Shown: in pieces, positions 33,343-44,629 of the stretch
Numbering within the stretch: position 1 is the first letter of the stretch
Layout: each line of letters opens with the position of its first letter
Assembly (NCBI GenBank): GCA_009193035.1
Contig: SWDT01000007.1
Coordinates: forward strand, 124,001-188,000
From: Halicephalobus mephisto
Taxonomy: Eukaryota; Nematoda; Chromadorea; Rhabditida; Panagrolaimidae
DNA: 64,000 bases
Direction: 5' to 3'
Program-made: the position numbers and the translations under genes
Notes under the pieces: generated by a model
The model's database searches: none
What the model was told of the DNA's origin: nothing
What the model saw: only the letters and a program-made list of their open reading frames with translations

Positions 33343-35543
33343 ATGAAAATATTTATTTTTCTGAGTTTGTTAGCTACAGTACTCTGTCAGAGAGAAGGAG
33401 ACGAAAGAAGCTGGACAGACGAGGACGGCGTTCAGGTCGAAATCATCAAAAAAATTCCTGGTTTGTTTTTAAAATTGATATAATCTTCAAAAAATATAAT
33501 TTTATATAAAAAATAACTTTCAAAAGAAATAATTTTATATGAAAAATAACTTTCAAAAAACAAATTTATATGAAAAATAATCTTCGAAAAACATAATTTT
33601 ATATAAAAAATAATCTTCAAAAGAAATAATTTTATATGAAAAATAACTTTCAAAAGAAATAATTTTATATGAAAAATAATATAAATACTATCAGGTTTGA
33701 TTTTTGTGTTTAGGTCAGTTTGGAAAGGACCTGAGTCAGCCTAAAAGGACTCAAATCAGACCTGAGAGGAGTGCCTAAAGGCCCGGAAGGTCCTAACTTG
33801 GTGTGATACGACCCAAACCAGGAGTCGAGGGTTTCGAAAGGACCTGGGCCAGCCTAACAAGACTAAAGCATCTGAGACCATTTAAAAATCGTCTAGGAAT
33901 TCCCCAAACAGCTTAATAGGATCTGAATTAAGAGTCTTAGATCTTTTCAATTTGCCTAAAAAGTCCTAAAATAAAGACCTTGTTAGAACAGAAACTAAAA
34001 CGTTAATAACCTTTCCTCGAACAATAAGACACAGACACAATTTATGTTTACTTTCACACGATGCAGCTGAGTCTCACTTATGCCCTACTGTATTTCATGC
34101 TTCCTGATATTCAGGCTGTAGTAGTGGTAGGGTGGATGTCGATGGTATGACACCCTGGAGCTCCTTGATTAGGCGAAAAACTGCCGATTCCTACCATTAG
34201 CAATTAAAGCCTGTTTATCTTGACATAAGTATAGAACAAAAGAAGGTCCTCGTTTGACCGAAATCAAACTCGGACCAGTCTGAAGTTGGATTTTCTCAAA
34301 GACTGACTCTCTAACACTTTAGTCTCACCTCCCAGGCGTCGACTGACTGGACGGAGCTTTGGGCATTCTGTCTAGGCCGTTTGCGGTTTAATTTTGACTT
34401 TATGCCTACAAGGCCATTGATTTAGAAGATCTCTTTTAGTCTAGTTTCTGCCTCAACACAGGTCTCCTGAAATTACATATAACTGAATGGAATCAACACA
34501 TAAGAACTTCTGATCACGGTTTTCGCATTATCTGATTCTCAGTGGAGTCGATGACAAGATTGCAATCTAACATAAGATTGGTCTTAACTAAATGCAATCA
34601 ATATATTAATATTTTAACAAAAAGCAAACTTAGTCCAAATACGTTGATTACATTTAGTTAAGACCAATCTTCTGCTAGATTGCAATCCTGTCATCGACTC
34701 CACTGAGAATCAGATAATGCGAAAACCGTGATCAGAAGTTCTTACGTGTTGATTCCATTCAGTTATATGTAATTTCAGAAAACCTACGAACAGACTTAAA
34801 AATTATGTTTTGGAAGTTTTAAAAATCACGAAATTTAACATTTTTTATATAAAAGTTTTTCAGACTCTAAATGTAAACTAAAGTCCCAACCAGGAGATCA
34901 CTTGGATCAGTACTTCAAGCTGACGGACGAAAACGGGAAAGTCGTCGGATCCAATTTCGGAAAAAAACCGTTCACTTTTATCCTTGGTCATGCTCAGGCG
35001 ATGAGGGCGATGGATTCGGCCATGAGGGACATGTGTGAAGGGGAACAACGAAGAGTCGTCATCCCTCCGGAAGCCGTGGATGACGACGAAAGACCTAGAG
35101 GCGTTTCTGAAGGCGAAACAATGTACTATTTTGTGGAATTAAAGAAAATTTTTCGACCGAATCCTGGTGGGAAATGGATGGAAGACGACGGATTGTCCAT
35201 CGAGGTCACTCATGCCATTCCGGATTCAGAATGCAAAAAATCAGAACCAGGAGACACGATTGAACAACATTATACCGTACACTTGCAAGATGGGACTTTT
35301 GTGGATTCCAGTCATTCCAGAGGAAAACCTTTCGTTTTTGTTCTGGGAAAAAAACAAGTTATTTCCGGAATGGACCGGGCCATGACCGGCATGTGCGAAG
35401 GCGAACGGAGAAAAGTCGTAATTCCTCCCGAAGCTGCCTACGGCGAAAAAGGCCGCCCCCCGAAGATCCCCCCTAGCTCCTACCTCTACTTCGACATCGA
35501 GCTCTTCAAGCTCATCAAAGCCGAAACTAAAGAGGAGCTCTGA
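33343..35543 (+). CDS. ER-type protein with two FKBP domains
   Basis: Predicted 265-residue secretory-pathway protein in two exons, 33343-33460 and 34864-35543, split by a 1.4-kb intron. Residues 1-16 are a signal peptide ([16 protein letters not shown]). Two FKBP-type peptidyl-prolyl isomerase domains follow (about 40-140 and 150-255). The protein ends in KEEL, an ER-retention-like tetrapeptide, so it probably helps fold collagen or other secreted proteins, as nematode FKB proteins do. Domain 1 lacks the usual FDSS (VGSN instead), the central Trp (Met in AMRAMDSAM) and the YG pair, so it is probably catalytically dead. Domain 2 keeps Asp in VDSS, PFVFVLG, VISGMD, AYG and FDIEL, but the active-site Trp is also Met. 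Similar to the C. elegans fkb-4/fkb-5 type; exact orthologue not assigned. Codon use is GC-shifted, suggesting high expression. Confidence 0.9.
33470..33690. repeat. ~34-bp tandem repeat in FKBP intron
   Basis: Six units of AAAAATAACTTTCAAAAGAA plus ATAATTTTATATG directly after the donor. Confidence 0.9.
34250..34440. mobile_element. Diverged repeat related to 15300-15480
   Basis: Shares the order of short blocks with the possible SINE at 15300-15480: a Thr/Ser-rich-looking CTGACT region, then TTTGGGCATTC and a GTCTAGGCC patch, then TTATGCCTACAAGG versus TTATGCACC. A diverged B-box-like GGTCCGAGTTTGA lies on the minus strand. Assignment to one family is tentative. Confidence 0.3.
34467..34778. 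mobile_element. Foldback transposon (long inverted repeat) in FKBP intron
   Basis: Arms of about 137 bp (34467-34603 and 34642-34778) are almost perfect reverse complements, ending CTGAAATTAC and GTAATTTCAG, with a loop of about 38 bp. Near-complementary AGGT...ACCT lies just outside. No coding capacity: a non-autonomous foldback or MITE insertion. Confidence 0.9.
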
Positions 35544-35699
35544 TTACTGTAATTAATCATATTGTTGTAAAAATTAAAAATTAAAATTATTTTGGAAAAA
35601 TCGAGTTCGAAATCACTTGTCAGATTTACCGTTTTTGCAAAGTTTTCTCCTTTAACGCAGGAGTCCTGAAATTAAACTTATAAAAATTAAAAACGAATG

Positions 35700-36180
35700 T
35701 TTAGAAATTTTAGGATTGTGAAGAAGAAAACGAAAGAGAGAGAGGACAGAGCGAGTCGACTAAGACAAAAACATCAGATTTACCATTTTTCTCACTTTCA
35801 TAAAATTCTCTCTTCCTGGTTAATAATTCAACAATCCTAAAAAATCACTGGAAATCAAAAATAATTTTATAAAATAAGTTTGAAAAGAATTTTAGGATTG
35901 CAGGAAAAGAAAGGAGAGAGAGAGGACAGGGCGAGAGTCGATTTCGAAATCGCTTGTCGGATTTACCACTTTTTCCCCTCTCACAGTTCTCTCGCTCTTT
36001 CCGCGCGAATTCAAAAATTGCAAAAAATCGGATTTTTTACGAAATTTCAGCAATTTTCAAGGAATTTTAGGACAACAAAAAAGAAAATCGAGTTTTGTAC
36101 AATTGCCGAATTTACCATTTCCCTATTTTTATTCACTTTTTCGCGGGAATTTAAAATTAAAAAAATTACATTTTTTAATC
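35700..36180 (-). repeat. Dispersed GCGCGGAAAGAGCG element (copy 2, inverted)
   Basis: Reverse-complement copy of the 31598-31910 and 44630-45110 elements, with AGGATTGCAGGAAAAGAAA and CTCTTTCCGCGCGAATTC. It lies between the convergent 3' ends of the FKBP and coiled-coil genes. An open frame through it (35880-36239) recurs in the inverted copy at 44609-44929 and is repeat-derived. Confidence 0.9.
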
Positions 36181-36254
36181 ACAATACTTGTTCACAAAAA
36201 TTTTTAAAAATAATACCAGTCAAAAATGGCAGTTTTTAGAGATCAACAAAATTT

Positions 36255-39200
36255 TCATCTTCTCCATCCAGTCCAAGATTCGTCCTTGTTGGGGTACCTG
36301 GGTTGCTGGGTGATTCTAGCGGGGTCGTGCCAGGGCAGAGTTCCATTTGCGGGGTAGTTCACTGCTGGTCTGTACCTCTGCATAGGATTACCGTATTGAT
36401 CAACAGGATTAACATGATAAGTTGGTGATCTTCGAAAAAACGTTTCTGAAGGTCCTGGATTTTGTTTTCTTGGACTACTGTATGTATTAAAAGATCTTCT
36501 AGGTACTGTATTATTAAAAATCGGTGGAATTTTAAGTTTTTCCGGACTTGATCCTCTCCAGGAATTTCTTGAATCATTTTTCGAGGATTCTGGAGTCATC
36601 AAAGGAGACGAAGGCTCGTCTTCAATAATGTACACATAATCGATAATTTTTTGTTTTTTCTTTTTTCCAGGAGATTCATTTGAGGATCTTTTTGGAGCTT
36701 TTTTTTCCGCTTCTGATTCTGTTTCTTCGTCTTCCACCACTTCCCCATCTTCCAAATTCTGATCTTTGGGACTTTTTTTCGGACATGTTTGAAAATTTGG
36801 AGAATTATTTCCCGATTGAGGTTTCTGCGGCGAATTAATCAAATTCGAAATACTCAGTTCTCGCGGAGTTTGGGATTCTTCTGATTTTCCATTCAGGACA
36901 TTACCGTCTACCAAAGGAGATGAATGAAGAAAATTATTTTTTTTTGGTTTTTTTTCCATTGCTTTTAAGTGTTCTTTGTAGGTATCTCTTTCGTGAATAA
37001 TCCTTTTCTGAATTTTCTCAATTTCCTTCAATTTTGCATCTGTTTCATTATATAATCGTTGAAACTAAAAAAAATTAATTTAAAAATTAAATTTTTTCTA
37101 CAAAATGGTCCTGAGGCCAACTTTTTGGAAACTACAGTAACCTACACTAAGATTATTTCGTAATCAATCATAAAAATTAAATTTTTTTACGAAACGGTCC
37201 TGAAGCGAACTTTTTAGGATTCTTTAAGAATTTTCTAAATTTTCAATATTGGTTCTGAATTCTGGAAGTTTTTAGAAGATTCCAGAAACTTTTACGAAAT
37301 TTTTAAAGCTTACATAAGATTTTAAAACCTTTTATGAGATTTCAGAAGATTTTTAAAATTTTCAGAATCCTTTATGGATATTGTCTAAAGTTTTAAAATG
37401 ACTTCTCGGAGATTCTAGAACCTTCTACAAGACTCCAGAAGATTTTAAAAATCTCCAGAATCTCCTATAGATATTGCCATAAGTTTTAAAATGACTTCTC
37501 GGAGATTCTAGAACCTTCTACAAGACTCCAGAAGATTTTAAGAATTTTCAGAATCCTCTATGGATATTGTCGAAAGTTTTAAAATGATTTCTGAGAGATT
37601 CTAGAACCTTCTACAACATTCCAGAAGATCTTAAAAATTTCCAAAATCCTTTATGGATATTGTCTAAAGTTTTAAAATGATTTCTGAGAGATTCTAGAAC
37701 CTTCTACAAGACTCCAGAAGATCTTAAAAATCTCCAGAATCTCCTATAGATATTGCCATAAGTTTTAAAATGACTTCTCGGAGATTCTAGAACCTTCTAC
37801 AACATTCCAGAAGATCTTAAAAAATCTTCTATAGATATTGTCGAAAGTTTTAAAATGATTTCTGAGAGATTCTAGAACCTTTTGAGATTTTAGAATCTTT
37901 ATTTTTATATAAAAACTTACATTTTTAGAATCTTCTTCTGCTTTCTTCTTGCTTTCTCTGGTTGCTTTCAAGTCATCCAGAACGTCGTCGAGACACTTCT
38001 TGGTGGCCTTGCATTTGGGACAAAGGAAATCCTGGGTGATTATCTGCTGATTTCGTTTATCGACTAGTTCGTCATATTGCTGTTTGATGAATACCCGATC
38101 TTTTTCGATTTTTTCTATTTTAAGCTGCATTTTTTCAAGTTGTTTAACCATTTCGTTTATTTCGTCATTTGCTTGTTTCACAGCTGTTTTGGCCTTCACT
38201 GTCGCGACTTCGTTACTCGCCATGGAATCTCGCATTTGCTTCTTGTCCTCATCTGTCGTAATCCGTAGCTAAAAAGATAAAAATTAAAGAAATAACATAA
38301 AAAGTACAAAAATCAACATTATTACGAAATAATCCTAGGATTTTCAGAACATTCTAGAAAGGTCTGAAATTTTAGTTTCATATATGAATTTTAGGTTTTG
38401 TTCAATTTTCGAAGGTTTTGGAAGCTTATAGTGGGATTTGAAAGTTTGTAATGAGATTTGGAAGTTTTTAATGGAATCTGGAAAGTTCTAGAAACTTCTA
38501 CAGGATTCTGAAGAAAGTATAGGGACTTCTATGATATTCTGGGAATTCCCACAAGATTCTGGAAAATTTCAAATATTTCGCCTATATTCTGGAGGATTCT
38601 AGAAAGCTCTATAAAATTCTAGAGTTCCAAAAGTTCCTACAGAATTACGGAAGAATTCAGAAGTTTCGAAAATCCTGAAAATCCCAGAAGCATTTATGAG
38701 ATTTTCACAGTTTTTAGGATTTTTAATAGGATTCCGGAAACTTCTAAGATTGCAAAAGGTTTTCAATTTTAGAAAATTTTCGATTTTCATAGAATTATAA
38801 TTTTCTAAATTCAAAATAAAAAAACAAACTTCATCAAGCCGTTCAGCAAGTTCCTTTCTTCCGTTTGCGAAGACCGTGACCAAATTGGCTATGATCCTTT
38901 TGAATTCACTGTGGTTTTCTCGATGTTCTATCCTGGAAATAAAAATCCATATATCAACTTTCGGAAACAAACAAACTTACACTAGCATCTTCACTTTGTG
39001 ACATAGTTCTTGAATAACCTGTTTCTGCTGGATTCTGAAGGATTCACTTTTTTCCAAAGCTCGTTGTTGACGTCGGTTCAATTCCTGGGCGATTTTGAGA
39101 CGTAAAACAAGTTGTTCTTTCGTCAAATCACAAAAACTAAAAAAAATTAATTTTCATATAAAATTCAAACACCAACTCTGCGGAAGACGTCGGGAGGTTC

Positions 39201-39328
39201 GTGGACTCGTCGACTGCGGCTGTCTGTCTGGATAACTGCTCCAGTTCATCCGTCTGGGATCCGTTTTCGACAAAGTTCTTCGACAAAATCTGCCTAGCAA
39301 GTAACTTGGTTTTATTTTGTTTTCCCAT
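36255..39328 (-). CDS. Uncharacterised coiled-coil protein with CPKC motif and proline-rich tail
   Basis: Predicted 524-residue protein; exons 39328-39171, 39136-38981, 38932-38830, 38268-37921 and 37064-36255. I do not recognise the family. Residues about 50-300 are predicted coiled coil (long Glu/Lys/Gln heptads such as EMVKQLEKMQLKIEKIEKD). A short cysteine element, FLCPKCKATKKC, sits within it and could bind a metal or form disulfides. The remaining 220 residues are Ser/Pro/Lys-rich, with an acidic block (EDGEVVEDEETESEAE) followed by a basic KKKKQK sequence (possible nuclear signal) and an Arg/Pro/Asn/Tyr-rich end. Composition suggests a nuclear or RNA-associated scaffold. The donor at 39170 (GT|GTTTGA) is the weakest junction. 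A spliced 5' UTR exon with its own short upstream ATG frame may lie at about 39408-39462. Confidence 0.65.
37120..37890. repeat. ~96-bp tandem repeat in coiled-coil gene intron 4
   Basis: Five to six units with GAGATTCTAGAACCTTCTAC, CTCCAGAAGATTTTAAAAAT and AAGTTTTAAAATGACTTCT, filling the intron 37065-37920. Related wording continues at 38340-38760 in the next intron. Confidence 0.9.
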
Positions 39329-39539
39329 CAGATATCATTTGATATTATTGAAGAAAACTGAAAATTTATATATGAATTTTAAAAATATAAAAAAATAACT
39401 TACTTCAAAGGTATTTTCATCCAGAAAAAATGGATTTCCGGATCGAAACACGACCACACCTGAAACAGCAGAAAAAGAAAGAATGGCAAAACTCGTCCGC
39501 AGCATGCGAGGCGGAAGGGAAAAACTGGCCAGTTGGGAA

Positions 39540-40735
39540 TCGATATGAAAATGTTTTTAAAAAATTAAAAAACACGGTAAAAATTTAATTAATTTTCATT
39601 ATTTTTTAATAAAATCGATAGTTTACAAATAACTTTATTAAATAATTATGAAAATTTAAAATATTAAAAATAAAAAATCATTTATTAAAAAAATTTAAAA
39701 TTATTAAAAAAAAATTTAAAATTATTTTTAAAAAAATTAAAATTATTTCGCTAAGAATTTTTAGAATATTTTTAAAAATTAAAAATTTGCATTTAAAATA
39801 AAATTTTTTATGTTTTAAAAATTTTAGAAATTTTATAAAAATTTGAAAAATTCTAGAAATTTCCACTGGATTCTGGGAAATTCTAAAATCTCAAATAAAA
39901 TTCCAAAAAGTTCAAAAATTACATTATTATAAAAAATAAAACTTTAAAATTCTTAAAAATGGTCTCAACACGAAATTTTATAATTTTCCAGTCGGGACCG
40001 AAAATGAAGGAATTTTATGTTTACAAGATTCTAGAAAGTTCCAAAATTACACTATTGTAAAAAATATAATTATTTGTGAGAAAAGTTAAAAAAAATGGTC
40101 TTGATACGAAATTTTATAACTTTCCAGTCAGGACCGAAAATGAAAAAATTTTATGTTTTATGGTTTTCCGATCTTCAAAAATTATATAAATATAGAAAAT
40201 AAAACTTTTTATAATAAAATTCATAAAAATGGTCTCAACACGAAATTTTATAATTTTCCAGTCGGGACCGAAAATGAGGAAATTTTGTGTTTAAAAGGTT
40301 CTAGCAGGTTCCATAAGCTTCTTGAACCTCGTAGTATTCTCTAACCTTATAAAATACCGTAACTAAGGAAGTTTATTGAAATTAATTTGAAATATTTTAT
40401 TAAATTACGGTAATCCAAGTTTTTTTACGAAGAAAAAATTTATAAATTGTTTCAAAATATTTAGTTTTTTTATTAATTAAAAAGTAAAAATATTTTTTAT
40501 AAAATAATTACAGTATTTTTCGTGGCAGATGGTTATTATTTAAAATAAAACAATTTTAATAAAAAATTCTATAATTTCTTAAAAGTTTACGGTAGATTTT
40601 TTGGATATCTTTATTTTTGTTTTTTTCATAAAAATGCAATTTTATAAATGAAAAAATTAAAAATAATTACAGTTTTTTTGTGGCAGATGATTATTGTTTG
40701 AAATTTGACGAAATTAAATACATGATGTAAGTTAT
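39540..40735. repeat. Gene-free repeat region
   Basis: AT-rich, with three copies (about 39955, 40085 and 40225) of a unit containing GGTCTCAACACGAAATTTTA and CCAGTCGGGACCGAAAATGA. No gene is seen. Confidence 0.8.
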
Positions 40736-40739
40736 AATT

Positions 40740-41615
40740 TCTTACACACAAAAAAAAATAACTTTTGGTTCAGTAGAAAATAAAAATCGCCACTATTATG
40801 TTACATTTTTGTCACAAATATTTAATACTCATGAAAAACACGACAGTTGTTACATTTCATAGTTTTTATAGGATCAAAAGTTAGAATTTCTTGTGTATTG
40901 GAGCTGTTTTTGAATAGTGACTAAAAAGCCCTGATTTGAGTTGGAAATAGACACTATCCAAAATATCTACACACAAAAAAACGTAACTTTTGGTTCAGTA
41001 GAAAATAAAAATCGCCACTATTAAGGTATGTTTTCGTCACAAATATTTAATACTCATTAAAAACGCAACAGTTGTTACATTTCATAGTTGTTACAGAACC
41101 AAAAGTTACGTTTTTTGTTAATTGAAACTGTTTTTGAATAGTGAATAGAAAGCCCTGATTTGAGTTATAATAGACACTATCCAAAATATCTACACAAAAA
41201 AGTAACTTTTGGTTCAATAAAAAATAAAAATCGTCACTATTAAGGTATGTTTTCGTCACAGATGTCAAATATTTATGAAAAATGTGATTATTGTATCACA
41301 TTTCGCAATTTTTACAACATCAAAAGTCATTTTTTTGCGTATTGGAGTTGTTTTTGGATAGTGATTTTGACAGTTCCGATAAATACTGGATAGTGACTAG
41401 AAAGCCCTGATTTGAGTTTGAGATAGACACTATCCAAAATATCTACACAAAAAGTAACTTTTGGTTCAATAAAAAATGGAAATCGTCACTATTATGTTAC
41501 ATTTTCGTCACGAATACCAAAAATTCATGAAAAATGTGATTATTGTGTTACATTTTTGTCATTTTTCGCAATTGTTACAAAACCGAAAGTTTTGGTTTTT
41601 TTTGTTATGGATGTG
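40740..41615. mobile_element. Array of four MITE-like palindromic units
   Basis: Four units (starting near 40742, 40972, 41191 and 41443) have inverted ends AACGTAACTTTTGGTTCAG / ACCAAAAGTTACGTT and internal palindromic TGTTACATTT blocks. They are joined by a conserved spacer (TTTTTGAATAGTGA ... CACTATCCAAAATATCTAC) that can itself pair. Period 220-250 bp. A lone relative is at 4835-5005. Confidence 0.85.
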
Positions 41616-41670
41616 GAAAATTCTTGTTTTGAAAAACTGATCAAAAAACACGGGCCTTGACCCCCTACGC

Positions 41671-41830
41671 TTATTCTGTCGTCATCCAACTTGGTCCAAA
41701 AGTGTCATCTCCAGGAATCGGTGGAGGAATATAAAACAGACCTTCAGGGCCTGTCAACCGCATCCGGGACCCGGTTCCGCTTGGGGGTGTTTTTCCAAAC
41801 GTCAGTTTCACGTCAAAAAAACTCCGAAAT
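41671..41830 (-). CDS. Candidate terminal exon of a small gene
   Basis: An open stretch ending in a stop at 41671 encodes about 50 residues of balanced composition (TPPSGTGSRMRLTGPEG, FYIPPPIPGDDTFGPSW) unlike the repeat noise around it, with GC-rich codons. No convincing acceptor or upstream exon could be fixed, and the family is not recognised. It may be a last exon whose partner is the 43478-43564 candidate, but phases could not be reconciled. Confidence 0.35.
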
Positions 41831-41889
41831 AAATTTTTGAAAAATAACTTTAAAAAATAATTTTCAACTAAATTGAAAAGATACATTTT

Positions 41890-42545
41890 TTGTTTAAAAT
41901 TAGTTAAATTTTCCTTTTAAAATCAATTCAGGTTTTCCGTTCAGGACCATTTCAGCTTTTCTGCTTGAGACTATTTCAAATTTTCCGTTCAAGACCAATT
42001 CGAATTTTTGAAGATCTGTTAAATTTTCAATTTAGGACAAGTTCAGATTTTCCTCTCAAGACCAGTTCAAACTTTCTGCTCAAGACCAGTTTAGGTTTTC
42101 CTTTCAAGATCTATTAAATTTTCCTTTGAAGATCAATTCAAACTTTCTGTTCAGGATCCGTTAAATTTTCCTTTTAAGACCAATTCAAACTTTCTGTTCA
42201 GGATCTATTAAATTTTCTCTTCAAGACCACTTCAAACTTTCTGTTCAGGATCCGTTAAATTTTCCTTTCAAAACTACTTCAAACTTTCTGCTCAAGATCC
42301 GTTAAATTTTCTCTTCAAGACCAGTTCAGATCTTCCATCTAGAACCCATTTGATTTTCCTTTCGAGACCTTTTCGAATTTTCCTTTCAAGACTCATTTGA
42401 TTTTCCATCCAGGACTCTTTGAAATTCTCTCTTCAAGACTCATTTAATTTTCCTTTCGAGACCTTTTCGAATTTTTTTTTCAAGACCCTTTGAAATTTTT
42501 CGTTCAAAATTTTTTGAAATTTTTTCTTTTAAAATTTTCAAAGTT
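41890..42545. repeat. ~36-bp minisatellite
   Basis: About 18 units built from TTTTCCTTTCAAGACC, AATTCAAACTTTCTGTTCAG and GATCCGTTAAATTTTC. Confidence 0.9.
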
Positions 42546-42774
42546 TCTAAATTCATTTTTTTAAAATTAAATTTATTAAAGAAGATGAATTGAGGAAATA
42601 TATTTCTGATTAATGAATTCAGAATCCGTCATCCAAGTCCGTTCCGCTTCTGGTTACCGTAATCCATCATGTTTGAATGTTTATTTAGCTCATGGTTGAC
42701 CTTTCGGGAGGATCCCAAAAACGCATAAATAGCGCCGTAAATAAGTCATTATAGTATATAATTAGAAATAATTT

Positions 42775-43220
42775 TCGTTACGAAATGGTCCCGACACGAA
42801 TTTTCGAAATTTTATAAAATTTTAAATTCTGAATTATCCTGGAAAGGTTTATCTAATTCTGAAAAGTTCTGGAAACTTTATAAATTCAAAAGATTATTAA
42901 AAACGAAAATTTTTTACGAAATGGTCCCGACACGAATTTTCGAGATTTTTAGAATTTTAAATTCTGAATTATTTTGAAAAGCTTTATCTAATTCTAAAAA
43001 GTTCTAAAAATTTTATAGATTCAAAAGATTATCAAAAACGAAAATTTTTTACGAAATGGTCCCGACACGAATTTCTGAAATTTTTCGAATTTTATAAAAT
43101 TTCCAATTTTAAATGATTTAAAATTTTCATCAAATTCAGAAATAGTCCAAAAGCTTCAATGATATTCTAATATTATTAAAAATGTAAATTTTTTACATAA
43201 ATGTCTCGACACGAATTTTC
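42775..43220. repeat. ~125-bp tandem repeat with GGTCCCGACACGAATTTTC
   Basis: Three to four units with TTTTTTACGAAATGGTCCCG and CGACACGAATTTTCGAAATT. They carry the window-wide motif. Confidence 0.85.
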
Positions 43221-43477
43221 GGAACTTGCTTAAAAAGTGCAAAAATTCTCCTGTGTTGGTGGTTTTTAATTTTATTTTAATTTTTAAATTATTCCAAAAA
43301 TAGAAAAACGTAGGCTTAAAAATATTCAAAAATTTTTAAAAATTCAAAAATTTTTTAAAAATTAAAAAAATAAAAAAAAAATACAGTAATCTTTTTTATT
43401 TTGTTATAATTTAATATTTATTCAAATTAGCTGGAATCTAAATTCACAGTCATCACGTCATTTTTATTATTTTTGAA

Positions 43478-43564
43478 TTAACATTTCCGTCGACGAGACC
43501 CAATGCTTGATGTAAGAGCAGAGCGGCTCTCCTTCAGCGAATTTTTACGGTCTTCATCGTCCAT
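43478..43564 (-). CDS. Candidate small exon or micro-ORF
   Basis: A 28-codon ATG frame (MDDEDRKNSLKESRS ... SSIGSRRRKC) of normal composition in an otherwise repeat-only area. A GT (AAT|GTTAAT) near its end could be a donor. No downstream exon was joined with confidence. Confidence 0.25.
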   Translation of the reverse strand: MDDEDRKNSLKESRSALTSSIGSRRRKC

Positions 43565-44190
43565 TCAGGTCTTTTTAGGTCTTGCAGGATTACTTAAATT
43601 CAAAATTCTCTTAGGTCTCAACTGGAAAATTTCAAAATTTCGTGTCGAGACATTTTTTGAGATTTTATTATAAATATTTTCATTTTTTATAAAAACCTAC
43701 TTTTTAGGTCTTGCAGGATTACCTAAACTAAAAATCCTTTTACTTAGGTCTCAACTGGAAAATTTGAAAATTTCGTGTCGAGACATTTCTTAAAATTTTA
43801 CTATAAATATTTTCATTTTTTATAAAAACCTACTTTTTAGGTTTTATAGGATCACCTAAATTCAAAATCCTCTTACTTAGGTCTCAACTGGAAAATTTGA
43901 AAATTTCGTGTTGAGATATTTCTTAAAATTTTACTATAAATATTTTTATTTTTTGTAAAAACCTACTTTTTAGGTCTTGCAGGATCACCTAAACTAAAAA
44001 TCCTTTTACTTAGGTCTCAACTGGAAAATTTCAAAATTTCGTTTTGAGATATTTCTTAAAATTTTATTATAAATATTTCTATTTTTTACAAAAACATACT
44101 TTTTAGGTCTTGCAGGATTACCTAAACTCAAAATCCTCTTAGATCTCAACAGGAAAATTTGAAAATTTCGTGTTGAGAGAATTTCAAAAA
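43565..44190. repeat. ~128-bp tandem repeat
   Basis: Five units with TTTTTAGGTCTTGCAGGATT, TTAGGTCTCAACTGGAAAA and AATTTCGTGTCGAGACATTT. Confidence 0.92.
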
Positions 44191-44629
44191 AAATTTTATA
44201 ATAATTTGATTTTTTAAAAATAAAAAAAAACTTTTTTACAATTTTTTTATTTTTGTTTTGATTGAGATTTTTTACAATTTCGTCTCGAGATAATTTTTAT
44301 AGAAATTCGTCATACAAATCCGCTTATTATAATGGTATAATTCGAACAATTAAAAAAAATAATTTTATTCTTTGACCAAATTTTACATTTTTTTTTGTAT
44401 TTTATTTTCGTCATTTTTTGGCTTTTCAGTCATTAGAAGTTCAAAATAATTTTTTTATGAAAAGTTTTTTTTTGAATCAGAAATATTATAAAAAAACTTT
44501 TTTAATTTTTTTTAAAATTTAAAATTTGAACGAAAATTACAAAAAATAATAAATTCGATGTTGCTAAAATTAATTAATTGTTTAAATATTTCCTTAATTT
44601 TTAAAAATTCATTTTAGAACAATTTTGAA

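Noticed and set aside
35880..36239. 119-codon frame, also present at 44609-44929 on the other strand
   Set aside because: Both lie in copies of a dispersed repeat, with no family resemblance and no splice context.
37120..37890. CTAGAACCTTCTA palindromes considered as heat-shock elements
   Set aside because: GAA/TTC triplets recur because the 96-bp intron repeat contains them; position inside an intron and repeat regularity make a regulatory role unsupported.
41047..41268. 73-codon minus-strand frame
   Set aside because: Falls entirely within the MITE array.
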